Source: Aristolochia californica
Lineage: Eukaryota; Streptophyta; Magnoliopsida; Piperales; Aristolochiaceae
DNA: 64,000 nucleotides
Assembly: GCA_029961685.1 (NCBI GenBank)
Contig: JARWKL010000009.1
Coordinates: forward strand, 25,663,237 to 25,727,236
Reading direction: 5' to 3'
Position numbers and translations under genes: made by a program. The stretch's first letter is position 1, and every line of letters starts with the position of its first letter. Positions 21,666 to 32,955 of the stretch are shown here, piece after piece. The notes under the pieces are model-generated. The model was given only the letters and a program-made list of their open reading frames with translations, was not told where the DNA came from and did not search any database.

Positions 21666-22399
21666 TGTTATGGTCCCTAGCCATGGATCTAGTAACTCGG
21701 CGAGGTAATAGTGAATCCAACATTGTATTAGGGTTCTTGGTCTCGGTAATGAAGAAAAGAACCTCCTTTCCTTACCTATTTTTGGTGGGATTGGAAAGGA
21801 GTTTTCTTTTCTTAGTCTTCTATGTAAATAAAATACTTCTCTTGCTATTCTCGACCAGAAAGGGCTGAACCCTAAAGCTGCCTCTTTTAGAGGTGCTGCT
21901 CTATTAGGGACTCAAGACTTCCCTTTTCTTGCTTGAATTGAAGAAAAATTCTTCCCTCTTGCTGCCGTAAACGTGGAAGAGGCTAAAGCCCCTCCTTGAA
22001 CTCGGAAAACAGTACTCAAGACCCTCTCCCTTTATCTTGGATAATCTCAATGCAAAGCAGAATTCAAAGAGAGTAGAATTAAAACTCAAATCAAGAGAAC
22101 CATACCTAGAGCTTGTTAAGGAGACCTCCCAAACCTAGAGCTCATCAAGGAGAACTCCAAATCCTGTTTAACCTAATTCAATACTTGTCTTTTCTCTATT
22201 TCTCTACCCTCTAAATAGGGTTTGATGTCATCAGTGTTTTAGGGCTAAAAATGATAATTCTGCCCCTGTGTGCTTGCTCATTGCATAATTAATGAAAATT
22301 ATACTTAAATCAATATAAACTATGAAATTTAAAGTAATAAACTTAGTGAGTCATTGCCTCCTCTTTTGGGTGACTCGGTGTGCTATTGAGCCCTCAATA
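21666..22399 (-). repeat. GypsyB 3' LTR
   Basis: 734 bp, tgttatgg to ccctcaata. The last bases read ATA rather than ACA in both LTRs of this element. Confidence 0.88.
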
Positions 22400-22410
22400 T
22401 TTGCGCCCCG

Positions 22411-22441
<31 letters not shown>

Positions 22442-22445
22442 CCAT
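22400..22445 (-). promoter_or_regulatory. GypsyB polypurine tract with 28-C run
   Basis: Just inside the LTR the plus strand reads tttgcgccccg, then 28 consecutive C (22411-22438), then tccccatgg. On the minus strand this is a long poly-G polypurine tract, far longer than the corresponding tracts of GypsyA1 or GypsyC. Confidence 0.85.
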
Positions 22446-25400
22446 GGAGAAAGAGCTTGTCCTCAAGCTCGTAAGAGGGGTAGACCTATTAGAAGTTGGC
22501 TAGCTGATCCCATGTCACATTTTCTTTTTCGGTGTTCTTCCACTGTACAAGAATCTCCCGTTGGTCATCAATCTGACGGGCCAACAATACCCTAGCTAGA
22601 GTAAGAATAACCTGTCCATTGTCCACCAGAGGAAGAGACGGAATTTCCGATGGAGATGGACCCTTAAAGGGTTTAAGTAATGAAACATGGAACACTTCAT
22701 GCAGTTTAGCCATTGCTAGAAGTTACAATTGATAGGCTACTGGCCCGATACGTCAAATAATAGCGAAAGGCCCAAAGTATTTTGGGGAGAGTTTATGACA
22801 TTTTTGGCCCGCTAGTGAGTGTTGATGGTACGGATGGAGTCGTAACCAGACATAGTCACCTTCCTTGTATTCGATATCCCGATGTCCCTTATCGTAGAAA
22901 TCCTTCATACGAACATGTGTTTTGCGGAGGTGATCCAAAATATTCTGTAGCACCTAGTCCCACTCCATAAGTGCGTGATCGATTGAGTCCACACGAGTGG
23001 AGCCCTGAGTATATGATAGAAGCCGAGGCGGATCTCTACCATAGAGAACACTGAAGGGAGTAGATTGTAAAGTTGTGTGGAAGGATGTGTTGTAACAATA
23101 TTCTGCCCACGGTAGCCATCACACCCAGGTTTTAGGATGATCACCCACAAGACATCGGAGATACATTTTCATAGTGCAGTTAACAACCTCTGTTTGTCTG
23201 TCTGTTTGAGGATGATATGATGATGAGAACTCAACTTGGTGCCGCAGAGACAAAACAGTTCACTCCAAAAATTGCTGGTAAAAACCGTAACCCGATCACT
23301 AACAATTGATTCTGGAATACCATGTAAAATGAACAATATGCTCGAGAAATATTTGTGCCACTCTAGATGCTGTATATGGGTGAGTCATGGGTATGAAGTG
23401 AGCATATTTGGAGAATCGATCCACCACCACAAATAATATCGACTTGCCGGAAGATAGTGGAAGACCTTCGATGAAGTCCACAAAAATATCTACCGACACC
23501 TATGTAGGAAGTGTCAAAGGTTGTAGGAGACCCGCTGGACTTAAGTGTTCGGCCTTGTTACATTGACAAACCTGACAGGATGTTACATATGCTACAATAA
23601 AGGTCTTCATACCCTGCCAATAGAAATCTGCTCGAATGTGATGCAAGGTTTTTTGGATGCCTTCATGAGGACTGTCATGGTATGTTGAAATGATGGCTAA
23701 AACCAAATCTGAATTGTGTAGGATATATAACCGTGAACGATAATAAAGAAGAGAGTCCTGTATGGTCCATCTAGAGTCCATGACCCCCTCTGTGATTTTC
23801 TTGAGCAAAACGAGAAGAACCGGATTGCTGACATTATCCTCCTTCACCAAGTCTAAAAGAAGAAAATAAGGCTGGCTGATAGCATATAAAAGTGGCGGTG
23901 TCTCCAAACATCGGAACAAGGCATCGACCGCCTTGTTTAATTTGCCTGAGCGATATTTCACCGTAAAGTTGAATCTGAGCAATTTACTTATCCAGTGTTG
24001 TTGAGGAGAAGTCGCGAGGTGCTGCTCCAGCAAATATTTGAGGTTGTAATATTTAAGAAATGCACGACCCCATAAATACGGCCGCCAATGTTGTACAACT
24101 TTGGCCAACCCGATTAACTCCCGTTCATATGCTGGCAATTTATGATGTCGTACTGCCAGTTGGCTACTGAAATATGCAGTAGGGTGAAATTTTTGTTGTA
24201 GAATGGCCTCAATGCACCCACCTGATGTGTCACACTCGACCTCAAATAACTCCTCAAAATTGGGAAGTTGCAGAACTGGTGCAAATGCAAGAGCTAATTT
24301 GAGATCCGAAAAGGACTGAGTACCCTGCTCATTCAAAATAAAGGAATTTTTCTAGAAGAAGTTTGTCAATGGTGCAGCAATCGGTCCATAGTTTCTGATA
24401 AATTTCCTATAATAACTGGCATATCCCAAAAAACCTCGCAAAGTTGAGGTATTCATAGGTTGCAGCCAATCTACAATAGCCTGAATTTTCTCGGAATCCA
24501 CTCTGACTCTATCATGTGAAATAATATGGCCAAGATAGGCCACATGTGATGTTGCAAATGAGCATTTCGATTTCTTTATATATAATTAATGGGCACATAA
24601 CAATCCAAATACCAATCGTAAATGCTCTAAATGCTGATGTCTAGACTTGCTCTAAATGAGTATGTCATCGAAGAAAACAAGTAAAAATTTATGAAGATAG
24701 TTGCGGAATACCTCGTTCATTAATGCCTGGAATGTGGATGGGGCGTTAGATAACCCAAATGGCATGACCACAAATTCAAAGTGGCCATGATGAGTGAAAA
24801 AAGCCATTTTATCGATGTCGTCTGGGTGCATACGAACTTGATGATATCCCGAGCACAAGTCCAACTTGGTGAATATATGAGAACCGTGCAATTCATCTAA
24901 AAGCTCCTCTACCACCGGAATAGGGAACTTATATTTCACAGTTTGGGTATCCAGTTCCCGATAATCAACACAAAAAAAACCATGTACCATCATGTTTTTT
25001 ACGAGGAGGACTGGTGAAGAGAATGGGGAATGGCTGCTGAAAATAAGGCCTTGCTATAGCATTGTTTGGCTCTATCGTTCAATTTCGTCTTTCTGGAGAT
25101 GTGGGTACCGATAAGGTCAAACGACCACCACTTTTGATCTCTATTTTAAACATATCCGATGGTCACAATGCCTCAAGGGAGGCAACCGTGAGGGCTCTTG
25201 GAACAAGTCTGAGAATTCATCCAAAAGATTATCTAGATTGTTGTTCGGTTTGTCCTATGAGTGAATCGTATGAATATGATGGGGCTTGTCCACATGACTG
25301 CCCTGTAATAATACTTGTTGTCCGCCCATTGAAAAACTCATAGTTAAAGCAATAAAATCCCATAAAATAGGGAAGAGTGGTTGCAGCCATTTAATACCCA

Positions 25401-25680
25401 AAACCATATCGAACCCACTAGAGGTATGACAAAAAATTAAGAATGAAAGAAAGTTGTACCGATTGAGAACTTAACTTTTTTGCTGATGCCGAAGCTAAGA
25501 ACTGTTTCTCCATTGGCAACCAAAACAGTTGCTATTGAGTGTGGAAGTATCTACAATTGAAGGTGTTGAGCAGCGGTCCAACTGAGAAAATTATGTTCAC
25601 TTCCCAAATCCACAAGGTTGACAAGGTCCTGGTCCATCACTCGAGTGCAGACTTGTATCGTTTTGGCAGATTTCTATCTA
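22446..25680 (-). pseudogene. GypsyB pol remnant
   Basis: Minus strand: protease near 25650-25590, where the catalytic DSG reads DLG. RT at 24993-24652 has an intact FFDDILI and the [13 protein letters not shown] signature. RNase H is at 24336-23900 (VECDTSGG, HWRPYLWGRAF). The integrase finger and core run 23700-23100. The GPF/Y tail is at 22953-22753 and the chromodomain at 22713-22489 (REILVQWKNTEKENVTWDQL). Multiple frameshifts and stops. Confidence 0.87.
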
Positions 25681-26830
25681 ATAATGGCATGTAGAGAGAT
25701 TTTTGGTGGATCCTCCTCACCAGTATCAATCTGCAGTGGTTCTATGATATCTTCTGTGATTTCATCGACCTCTAACCAGAACAACCATTTACACTGATGG
25801 TCTGCCCTGTATGTTTCATCACAATTGTAACATAAGTTCTTTGCTCTGTTCTCCGCCATCTCCCCACTAGTTAATTTCCGAATATACTGGGCGGGTGGGT
25901 TGCTGGACCGTGCATTTGCTATAGAATTAATATTGGGATAATTTTTGACTTGTTGCACTACTTGAGAAGCTCGTTGAGTATTATTATTGCGCCTCCCTTG
26001 CCAACTAATGGAAGTGGTCCGGTCCCCTTGCTAAGTTGGCCTCCTGTTTTGAACTTTTTGTCGAAGTTCCTGTGCACAAGCTAGATTCATTGCTCGAGCT
26101 AAGTCAACAGGTGCATGTAGCTCCACCTCTAACCATAATGACTCATTAAGGCCCACTGTAAATAAATTGACATGCTGTTCTACGTGAACTATCCGGCTAG
26201 CTCTTGCCATTTTTTCTTGGAACTGTTTTTGATAGTGCTCCACTAGACCAGTTTATTGTAACAACACCAAATCCCCCAAGGGGTTGCTATGGGCTAGAGG
26301 ACCAAATTGTACAGTGCATAATTGTTTAAACTCTTCCCAATCCAGCACTAATCTATCCAACTCAACTTGATGAAACCAAAGTTGTGCTTCCCCAAGCAAG
26401 TGGAAAGTGACCAACCTTACCATATCATTAGCTGTTGTTCTTTGATGGATAAATTTTTTTCCACACCTATGTAACCAAATCAAACGGTCTTCTAACCCAT
26501 TAAAAGTAGTAAAATCAAGTTTTGTATACCTTGGTACGGTGCCTCCTCCCTGGTTGAAGTTTCCAATCTGGCCAGGAAAACTAGTGCGTCCAGCAAACTG
26601 ATATCCCCCTCTGTTGTGCAAATTGTCCTCTCCTCTTTGTTCCGGAATTGAGTTCCTTCCAATCATCGAATTTTCCATCATCTTAGAAAGTCTCTCAATC
26701 TGAATATTCATATCTGGAATTTGTACTATTTGGTCCATCAATACAGCAATTTTTCTATCAGTCTCTGCCTGTTCTTACTGAACTCCACACACCAATTCCT
26801 TTAACTCATTAATGTTGTTCTCCACCACGT
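25674..26830 (-). pseudogene. GypsyB gag remnant
   Basis: Minus-strand frames 26741-26253, 26243-26031 and 25958-25674. They contain the capsid-like core (LVTFHLLGEAQLWFHQVE, CTVQFGPLAHSNPLGDLVLLQ), the helix with QKQFQEKMARAS, and a zinc knuckle CYNCDETYRADHQC near 25830-25790. A PBS complement (ctgctctaatacga) sits at 26835-26848. Confidence 0.83.
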
Positions 26831-26851
26831 AACCCTGCTCTAATACGAAGT

Positions 26852-27689
26852 TGTTATGGTCCCTAGCCATGGATCTTGTAACTCAGTGAGGTAATTGTGA
26901 ATCCAGCACTGTATTAGGGATCTTGGTCTCGGTAATGAAGAAAAGAACCTCCTTTCCTTACCTATTTTTGGTAGGATTGGAAAGAAGTTTTCTTTTCTTA
27001 CTCTTCTACGTAAATAAAATACTTCTCTTGCTGTTATCGGCTAGAAAGGGCTGAACCATTTTTCTGCTCACCTCCAAGAGGGTAGGGACCCTCTAGAAAG
27101 GTTTTTTTTTACCAACTAAGGATAGATTATGACTTCGAACCCTCCCTTGGTTAGAGGCTAAAGTTGCCTCTTTTAGAGGTGATACTCGATTAGGGACTCA
27201 AGACTTCCCTTTTTTCTTGCTCGGATTGAAGGAAAATTCTTCCCTCTTGCTGCTGTAAACGTGGAAGAGGCTAAATCCCCTCTTTGAACTTGGAAAGTGG
27301 TACTCAAGGCCCTCTCCCTTTATCTTGGATAATCTCAATGCAAAGCAGAATTCAAAGAGAGAAGAAATAAAACTCAAATCAAGAGAACCATACCTGGAGC
27401 TCGTCAAGGAGACCTCCCAACCCTAGAGCTTGTTAAGGAGAACTCCAAACCCTGTTTAACCTAATTCAATAATTGCCTTTTCTCTATTTCTCTACCCTAT
27501 AAATAGGGTTTGAAGTCATAAGTGTTTTAAGGCTAAAAATGACAATTCTGCCCCTACATCCTTGCTTATTACATAATTAATAAAAAATTATACTTAAAGC
27601 AATATAAACTATGAAATTTAAAAGTAATAAACTCAGTGAGTCATTGCCTCCTCTTTTGGGTGACTCGGTGTGCTATTGAGCCCTCAATA
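26852..27689 (-). repeat. GypsyB 5' LTR
   Basis: 838 bp. Next to the PBS complement on its left and the target duplication gattg on its right. Confidence 0.88.
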
Positions 27690-27694
27690 GATTG

Positions 27695-28030
27695 ACTCAT
27701 GGGCCTCTGAGCATTTCACAGCAAATAAAGGTCTATTACACTTTTCCACTTCAGCTTACAGATATCCTCTTTGTTCCTACCTTTCTCTTGAACCTCTTGT
27801 CTATTAGTCAACTTCCTAAACACTTCAATTGTTCTATCACTTTCTCACCCACTTCTTGTGTGTTTCGGGATCTAACAACAAAGCGGGTGATTGGTGGAGG
27901 GCATGAACAAGGGGGGCTCTACGACATGGATGTGCATCAAATAAATGCAATCTCAACCAAGACCACCAAGGTGAGTCTATGGCACAATCGGTATGGACAT
28001 CCCTTAGCACCATCTCTTCACCTTTTCTTT
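27695..28030 (+). pseudogene. Copia protease / pre-integrase remnant (after the GypsyB split)
   Basis: Continues the gag fragment at 20680-21660 once GypsyB and one target duplication are disregarded. The protease motif DSGAS is represented by DSWAS across the insertion point. It is followed by the LLSISQL segment, then the GAG-pre-integrase motif SLWHNRYGHP near 27980. It breaks off at 28030, where an LTR-like fragment begins. Confidence 0.8.
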
Positions 28031-28240
28031 TGTTACAATGTGGGACCCAACATGGTGTACAAGCTGGTGGGACCCACCATGAGGACGTGGGATGCAAAGA
28101 AGAGTCCTCACCCAAGCAAGCACGAGTTAAGAAGATAAGAAGCACAAGCTCAAATTACTTAGAAGACTTGAAGATCTAGTGGGACCCACAAAGATACCAC
28201 GAGCTGAAATCTTGTCAATATGAACTGGAAGATCATGTGG
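28031..28240 (+). repeat. LTR 5' fragment of the 30436-type copia LTR
   Basis: Starts tgttacaatgtgggaccc and follows the LTR at 30436-30650 closely, then switches abruptly to integrase coding sequence (CTPQQNGVA) near 28240. It replaces the integrase zinc finger and most of the core of a copia element. Confidence 0.75.
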
Positions 28241-30416
28241 GACCTACACTCCTCAACAAAATGGTGTAGCCACATGGAAAAATCATCATATTCTTGAGGT
28301 AGCTTGAGGTCTGTTATATGCCATGAAATTTCTATACTTTTATTGGCCTCATGCAGTCCTTACCGCATGCTTTCTTATAAATCGTCTACCATCTTCCATT
28401 CTTGGTAATAAATCTTCTTACTCTATATTGGTACCAAATGATGATCCATTTTCACTGCCCTTGAAAATCTTCGGGTGTCAATGTTTTGTCCATATTTCCT
28501 CCCCAAAACACAGTAAACTTGATCCTAAATCTATCAAGTGTATCTTTCTAGGATACTCTCATACACAAAAGGGTTATGTTTGTTATAATCCCACTCTTCA
28601 ACATTTACTTGTGTCCAGGGATGTCACATTTTTTGAAGACTCTCCATACTATTCTGACAATGCTCCTCTAGGTTTATCTTCAGTACCAGGTTCTCTTCAA
28701 TTGGTTGTGCCCCGTGCTATAGAAACTTCTCAGCCCCCAGAAACACCGGCTGACACCGCACCTGCTGAGTTTACGGATCCCAGTGAGGTAAATCCATCTT
28801 CTCGAGTTGTTTTTGGCCTACAATATGATACTCGTCCTTTCGCACAAAGAAAAGAACCCAGATCATGCACCATACCCTCTATGTCTCATCCCATATCAAA
28901 TTTTGTGTCTCATCATCGTCTATCCCCTGCATGTTGTCTATTTCTCTATGCTATTTCTTCCATACTTGTACCACAATCCTATCAAACATGGGCTCTAGTC
29001 CCACTTCCATCAAATAAGAAACCTATCGATTGTAGATCAGTGTTTACTGTGAAACACAATTCAGATGAGTCTGTGGCTTGGCTGAAGGCTCACCTCATGG
29101 CTAAGGGCTATACACAATGTTATGGAATTGATTATGAGGAAACCTTCTCTCCAGTGGCAAAAATGAACTAGGTACATGTGTTATTATCTCTGGCAGCTAA
29201 CTCATCTTGGCAGGTATATCAACTTGATGTGAAAAATGCCTTTCTAAATGGGGACATCAAAGAAGAAATTATATGCAACAACCACTTGGGTATGTGGTTG
29301 AGGGGAAGTTAGTATGTTGACTAAAAAAATCTCTGTATGGTGTAAAACAATCCCGTCGTGCATGGTTTGAGAAATTTATTTAAGCCCTGTAATGGGTAGG
29401 ATTTTACAGATGCACTGGAGATCAATCAGTTTTTATTAAAAACACACCTCAAAGTATGGTAATTCTAGCAGTATATGTTGATGATATCATTTTAACTGGT
29501 AGTGATTCCGAGGGCATCTAGGAAACAAAAGAAAAAATATGTGCTGAATTCAAGACAAAGGATCTTAGACTACTCAAATATTTTCTGGGTATTGAAGTAT
29601 TACAATCCAGACATGGGATTGTGCTATCCCAAAGAAAGTATGCCCTTGATCTACTGGAGGAGACAGGAATGCTGGAATGCAAACCAGGAGACACTCCTAT
29701 GGACTCAAAAAAGAAATTATGTGCAGGTACTGGAGAAGATGTAGATATCAAAAAATATCAGAGACTAGTGGGAAGACTTATTTACCTATGTGTAACAAGG
29801 CCAGATATATCATATGCAGTAAGTGTGGTAAGTCAATACATGCACAAACCACAACTTAGTCATTGGCAAGCACTTGAAAGGATATTACAATATCTAAAAG
29901 GAGCTCCAGGTAGAGGGCTTCTCTATAAAAATCATGGTCACTTCAACATCGAAGGATTCTCAGATGCTTACAGGGCTGGATCCCCGGATGATAGGAATCT
30001 ACTTCGGGATTTTGTACGATAGTTGGAGGAAATTTGGTTACATGGAGAAGCAAAAAGCAAAATATAGTAGCACGGTCTAGTGCAGAAGTAGAATACAGAA
30101 CCATGGTACACACTGTTAGTGAACTCTTATGAATAAGATCTCTTCTCACTCAATTGGGATTCAACAAAGAAGCTCCAATGGATCTATATTGTGATAATCA
30201 AGCAACAATACACATTACATCGAATCCGATCTTCCATAAAAGAACAAAACATATTGAAGTGGACTGCCATTTTATACGAGAAAAGTTACAAGCGGTCTTT
30301 TATCTCTAAAGCATATAGCATCACAAAGTCAAGTTGCAGATATTCTCACCAAGCCGGTCACTCACAAGATTATGTTTACCATCTACAGCAAGTTGGGCAT
30401 CTACAATGTATTCTCA
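28241..30416 (+). pseudogene. Copia integrase / RT / RNase H remnant
   Basis: Begins at the PQQNGVA part of integrase. It continues through the integrase C-terminal region (TACFLINRLPSS, KIFGCQCFVHI, KCIFLGYS..KGYVCYNP, VSRDVTFFE; open from 28323 to 29171). RT follows (QLDVKNAFLNGDIKEE near 29220, YVDDIIL near 29480) and RNase H (RYALD.., KYQRLVGRLIYLCVTRPDISYAVSVVSQ; open 29621-30022) to TKHIEVDCHFIREKL near 30250. Several frameshifts and stops occur in RT. Confidence 0.87.
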
Positions 30417-30435
30417 CCCCCAGCTTGAGGGAGAG
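30417..30435 (+). promoter_or_regulatory. Copia polypurine tract
   Basis: ccccagcttgagggagag lies directly before the LTR start at 30436, in the plus-strand priming position typical of copia elements. Confidence 0.75.
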
Positions 30436-31046
30436 TGTTACAATGTGGGACCCACCATGGTGCACAAGCTGGTGGGATCCACCATGAGGACGTGGGATGC
30501 CAAGAAGAGTCCTCACCCAAGCAAGCACGAGTTAAGAAGATAAGAAACACAAATTGAAATGATTTAGAAAACTTGAAGATTTAGTGGGACCCACAAAGAT
30601 ACAATGAACTGGAATCTTATAAATATGAGTTGGAAGATCACGTAGGACCCACAAGGATAAGGCCACGAGCTGGAGGAGGGCCTCCTCCCTTATTTCCACG
30701 TTCTTGAAGAAGAGTTATAGTTCAACTTATATTAGAACTCTATTAGATTGTGTTATCCTTTCATGATAGACTTATCTTAGAGAGTTAGAGTTGGAATGTA
30801 ATTAGGAGATTTAAAGTTTAATTTTATAAAAACTCTATCACTTTCTCTACTATAAATAAAGGTGTTGTAATTCAGAATTAATCACGTTCTACAATTTTCT
30901 CTTGAGTAAATCTCTCTCTTGATTCTCCAAAAATAGGGATCAGTGTTCTCCTCAATGAACCCAGGGTTTCAAGCTCCCCTGTGAGCTTGATTTGCTTCTC
31001 CTCCTTCTCCGTACGAATCACCTTGTTAGATCCGGGGATCATAACA
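30436..31046 (+). repeat. Complete copia LTR with PPT before it and PBS after it
   Basis: 611 bp, tgttacaa to cataaca, with a TATA box TATAAATA at 30851-30858. A PPT precedes it (3' LTR role) and a PBS tggtatcaaagc follows at 31050-31061 (5' LTR role), so it is shared by two tandem element parts. Confidence 0.85.
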
Positions 31047-31061
31047 AGTTGGTATCAAAGC

Positions 31062-31600
31062 TGAAATAATGAGCGATTCGTGAATCGTTGCTGAAATATG
31101 TGCAGTAATCCATCAAATAATTCAGGAGAGGAAGGTCGCCATAGAGGAAAAGTTGTTGTTGTTCGTCAACCGACCTCAAATCGTTGAACATGGAATCCCA
31201 GAGACGCAATCTAGAGCACGGAATTCCGAACATGGGGAACCTGACACTCTAAAAGCAGCGGCTTATAGGGCAAAAAGGCTGTTGGAATTCGAGAAGCGTA
31301 CAAAAAAAAATTCACAAAGAGAGGTTGCCATTCCAGAAGATGCAGAGTTGGGCTGCGTCGAGCAGGGAATTCCAACAACGCAATCCAGAACCTGACATTC
31401 CGAACACGGGGAGCCGGGCAATCAAAAGGTAGACACGCCAGTTCTGGAAGCGAAGGGGGACGATAAGGTTGAGGAAGAAGAAAATTCCGGGAACGTTAGT
31501 CCTGTTTCCAAAAATAAACCTAAACCATAGCCCATACACTGGGAATCCGAAGCGAGCTTGAGAGCCAGAGCAGAGGTAAAGAGCCTCAGGACACGCGATT
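31062..31600 (+). other. Copia leader / possible gag start, unrecognised
   Basis: Follows a PBS and so should be the leader of the downstream copia unit. One frame at 31153-31395 (80 codons) has no domain that I recognise. Two blocks rich in gaattccga/aacctgacatt are repeated at about 31195-31250 and 31365-31415. Confidence 0.45.
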
Positions 31601-31622
31601 CTCCACATGCTCGATTGATTCC

Positions 31623-31853
31623 ATGACCCATGGAGACCCTCATGTCCTCAATGCTGGCACAACCAATTTGTTTGGAAAATACGAGCTCGGCATACTTATC
31701 GGCCAGGGATCCTAAACCAAAGGTTATTCGCCAAACCCATGGTGGATGAGATGGCATACGCCGTCAAGGTCATCGCCAAGCGGCGCTTGGATGCAAACCC
31801 CCTGGTTCCAAGAATCCTCCGTGAGGTATCTGTCATCTAAGGCTGGGACTTCG
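31623..31853 (+). pseudogene. Start of a CIPK/SnRK3-type protein kinase, broken
   Basis: An ATG at 31623 opens 30 codons ending in the glycine-rich ATP loop (LFGKYELGILIGQGS) and a TAA at 31713. In another frame the sequence continues with kinase subdomain II (YAVKVIAKRRLDANP, carrying the catalytic-lysine motif AVKVI) and then LREVSVI and a stop. The NLFGKYELG..IGQG start is typical of CBL-interacting kinases. Only about 75 codons of a kinase of usually about 430 residues remain. Downstream sequence is unrelated. Confidence 0.7.
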
Positions 31854-32090
31854 ACTCTGTTTTCCCTCATAATCAGAAATTGAAGGTCGAAAGTCCTATT
31901 ACCTTTAGGGGTACCTCATATCACGCTTTATGTGTAGCAATAGAGAAGCTCTTTCCCCAGTTGTATGGACAGCCGCTAGTTTATCTGCTTCTGTCCATCT
32001 ATAGCATGAATCGAAAATGGGAGAATGGATATGGCGACAGATGGAGGAGAAATCCAGACCAGTGAGCGTCGACAAGAAGACATTGGGGGG
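31854..32090 (+). other. Unrecognised coding-like fragment
   Basis: An open stretch around 31880-32065 reads like protein sequence (ALCVAIEKLFPQLYGQPLVY) but I cannot assign it. It sits between two different host-gene fragments. Confidence 0.35.
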
Positions 32091-32955
32091 TAAGCTTCTA
32101 AAACGTCCTCGAATCTTATGGCAAAACGCCGCTTCCATGGCATGGTTGGGGCTCAAATGTGCTGATCAGCTACTTGTGTTTACTTACAATTACTTATTGG
32201 ATGGGCTGGTAAATTTTATGTTCATAAGATCTGTAGTGAAGGTGTTTGAGGCAATGAATGCCAGTTTATCTGTTGCTGATACAACAATTTGCCAGAGAGC
32301 AATATTGGCTCTTCGTGAGTCATCTCAGATAAACTATAGAGAAGCTGCTGTTGCCAAATCAAACCTAAACTATATTGGTCTGCGGATGGAGAATATAATT
32401 CAGCACAATCCAGATGTGATTTTTGATGTAGGTGTTCAGTATGCCGAATAGTGTAATGCAAATGCTGCACTGAGGTGTGCCAAACAATTTATTGGGACGA
32501 TAGGGGAATCGATATTAAAAGGGTGGAGGTTGCTAGCTTTAATTTTATCTATTCAGCAGAGACACTCGAAGGCTGAAGTTGTTATTGATACAAATTTAGA
32601 TGAAACTGCCAAGTGGGACCAGGGTCCACTACTAAGAATGAAAGCAAAGTTGAAAATTGCTCAGTCTTTGCCTATGGATGCAGTCAAAAGAATCCCTTCC
32701 TTCTTGCACTGGTTCAACCTCATAAAAAATCATTTGGTTCATTCCAGAGCATAGCTAAGGGATGGGATGATAAGGTTGGTGAGTTTGAAGTCTGTCAAGG
32801 ACTTTTCAGCCTATACTCGGGTCTATCACATTGGAAAAACGACAAAGTATGCTTGGAGAGATCCAGAGCATTGAAACAATATTCTACTACTACTCTACAT
32901 ATTGAAGGTCTTATGCATGAAGCACGCGTAACTCTTCTGTTTGAGAAAATGCTGA
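32091..32955 (+). pseudogene. NPGR1-like TPR protein fragment
   Basis: The part from about 32403 resembles the C-terminal TPR region of NPGR1 (NO POLLEN GERMINATION RELATED 1, a calmodulin-binding TPR family): NPDVIFDVGVQYAE, ILKGWRLLALILS, LDETAKWDQGPLLRMKAKLKIAQ, SIAKGWDDKVGEFEVCQGL, LSHWKNDKVCLERSRALKQYS. A stop occurs at 32449-32451 and a frameshift near 32690. The stretch 32091-32400 is in the same open frame but I am less sure it belongs. No introns are apparent. It is a truncated pseudogene or captured fragment. The assignment is from memory of the family. Confidence 0.65.

Larger units (their letters stand above)
21666..27689 (-). mobile_element. GypsyB, degenerate chromovirus inserted in a copia protease
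   Basis: 6.0 kb, with target duplications gattg at 21661-21665 and 27690-27694. The 3' LTR is 21666-22399 and the 5' LTR 26852-27689; the 3' one lacks about 100 bp present at 27050-27160. The LTRs are related to the GypsyA LTR only in parts. Coding order on the minus strand is gag, protease, RT, RNase H, integrase, chromodomain, all with stops or frameshifts. Confidence 0.9.
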
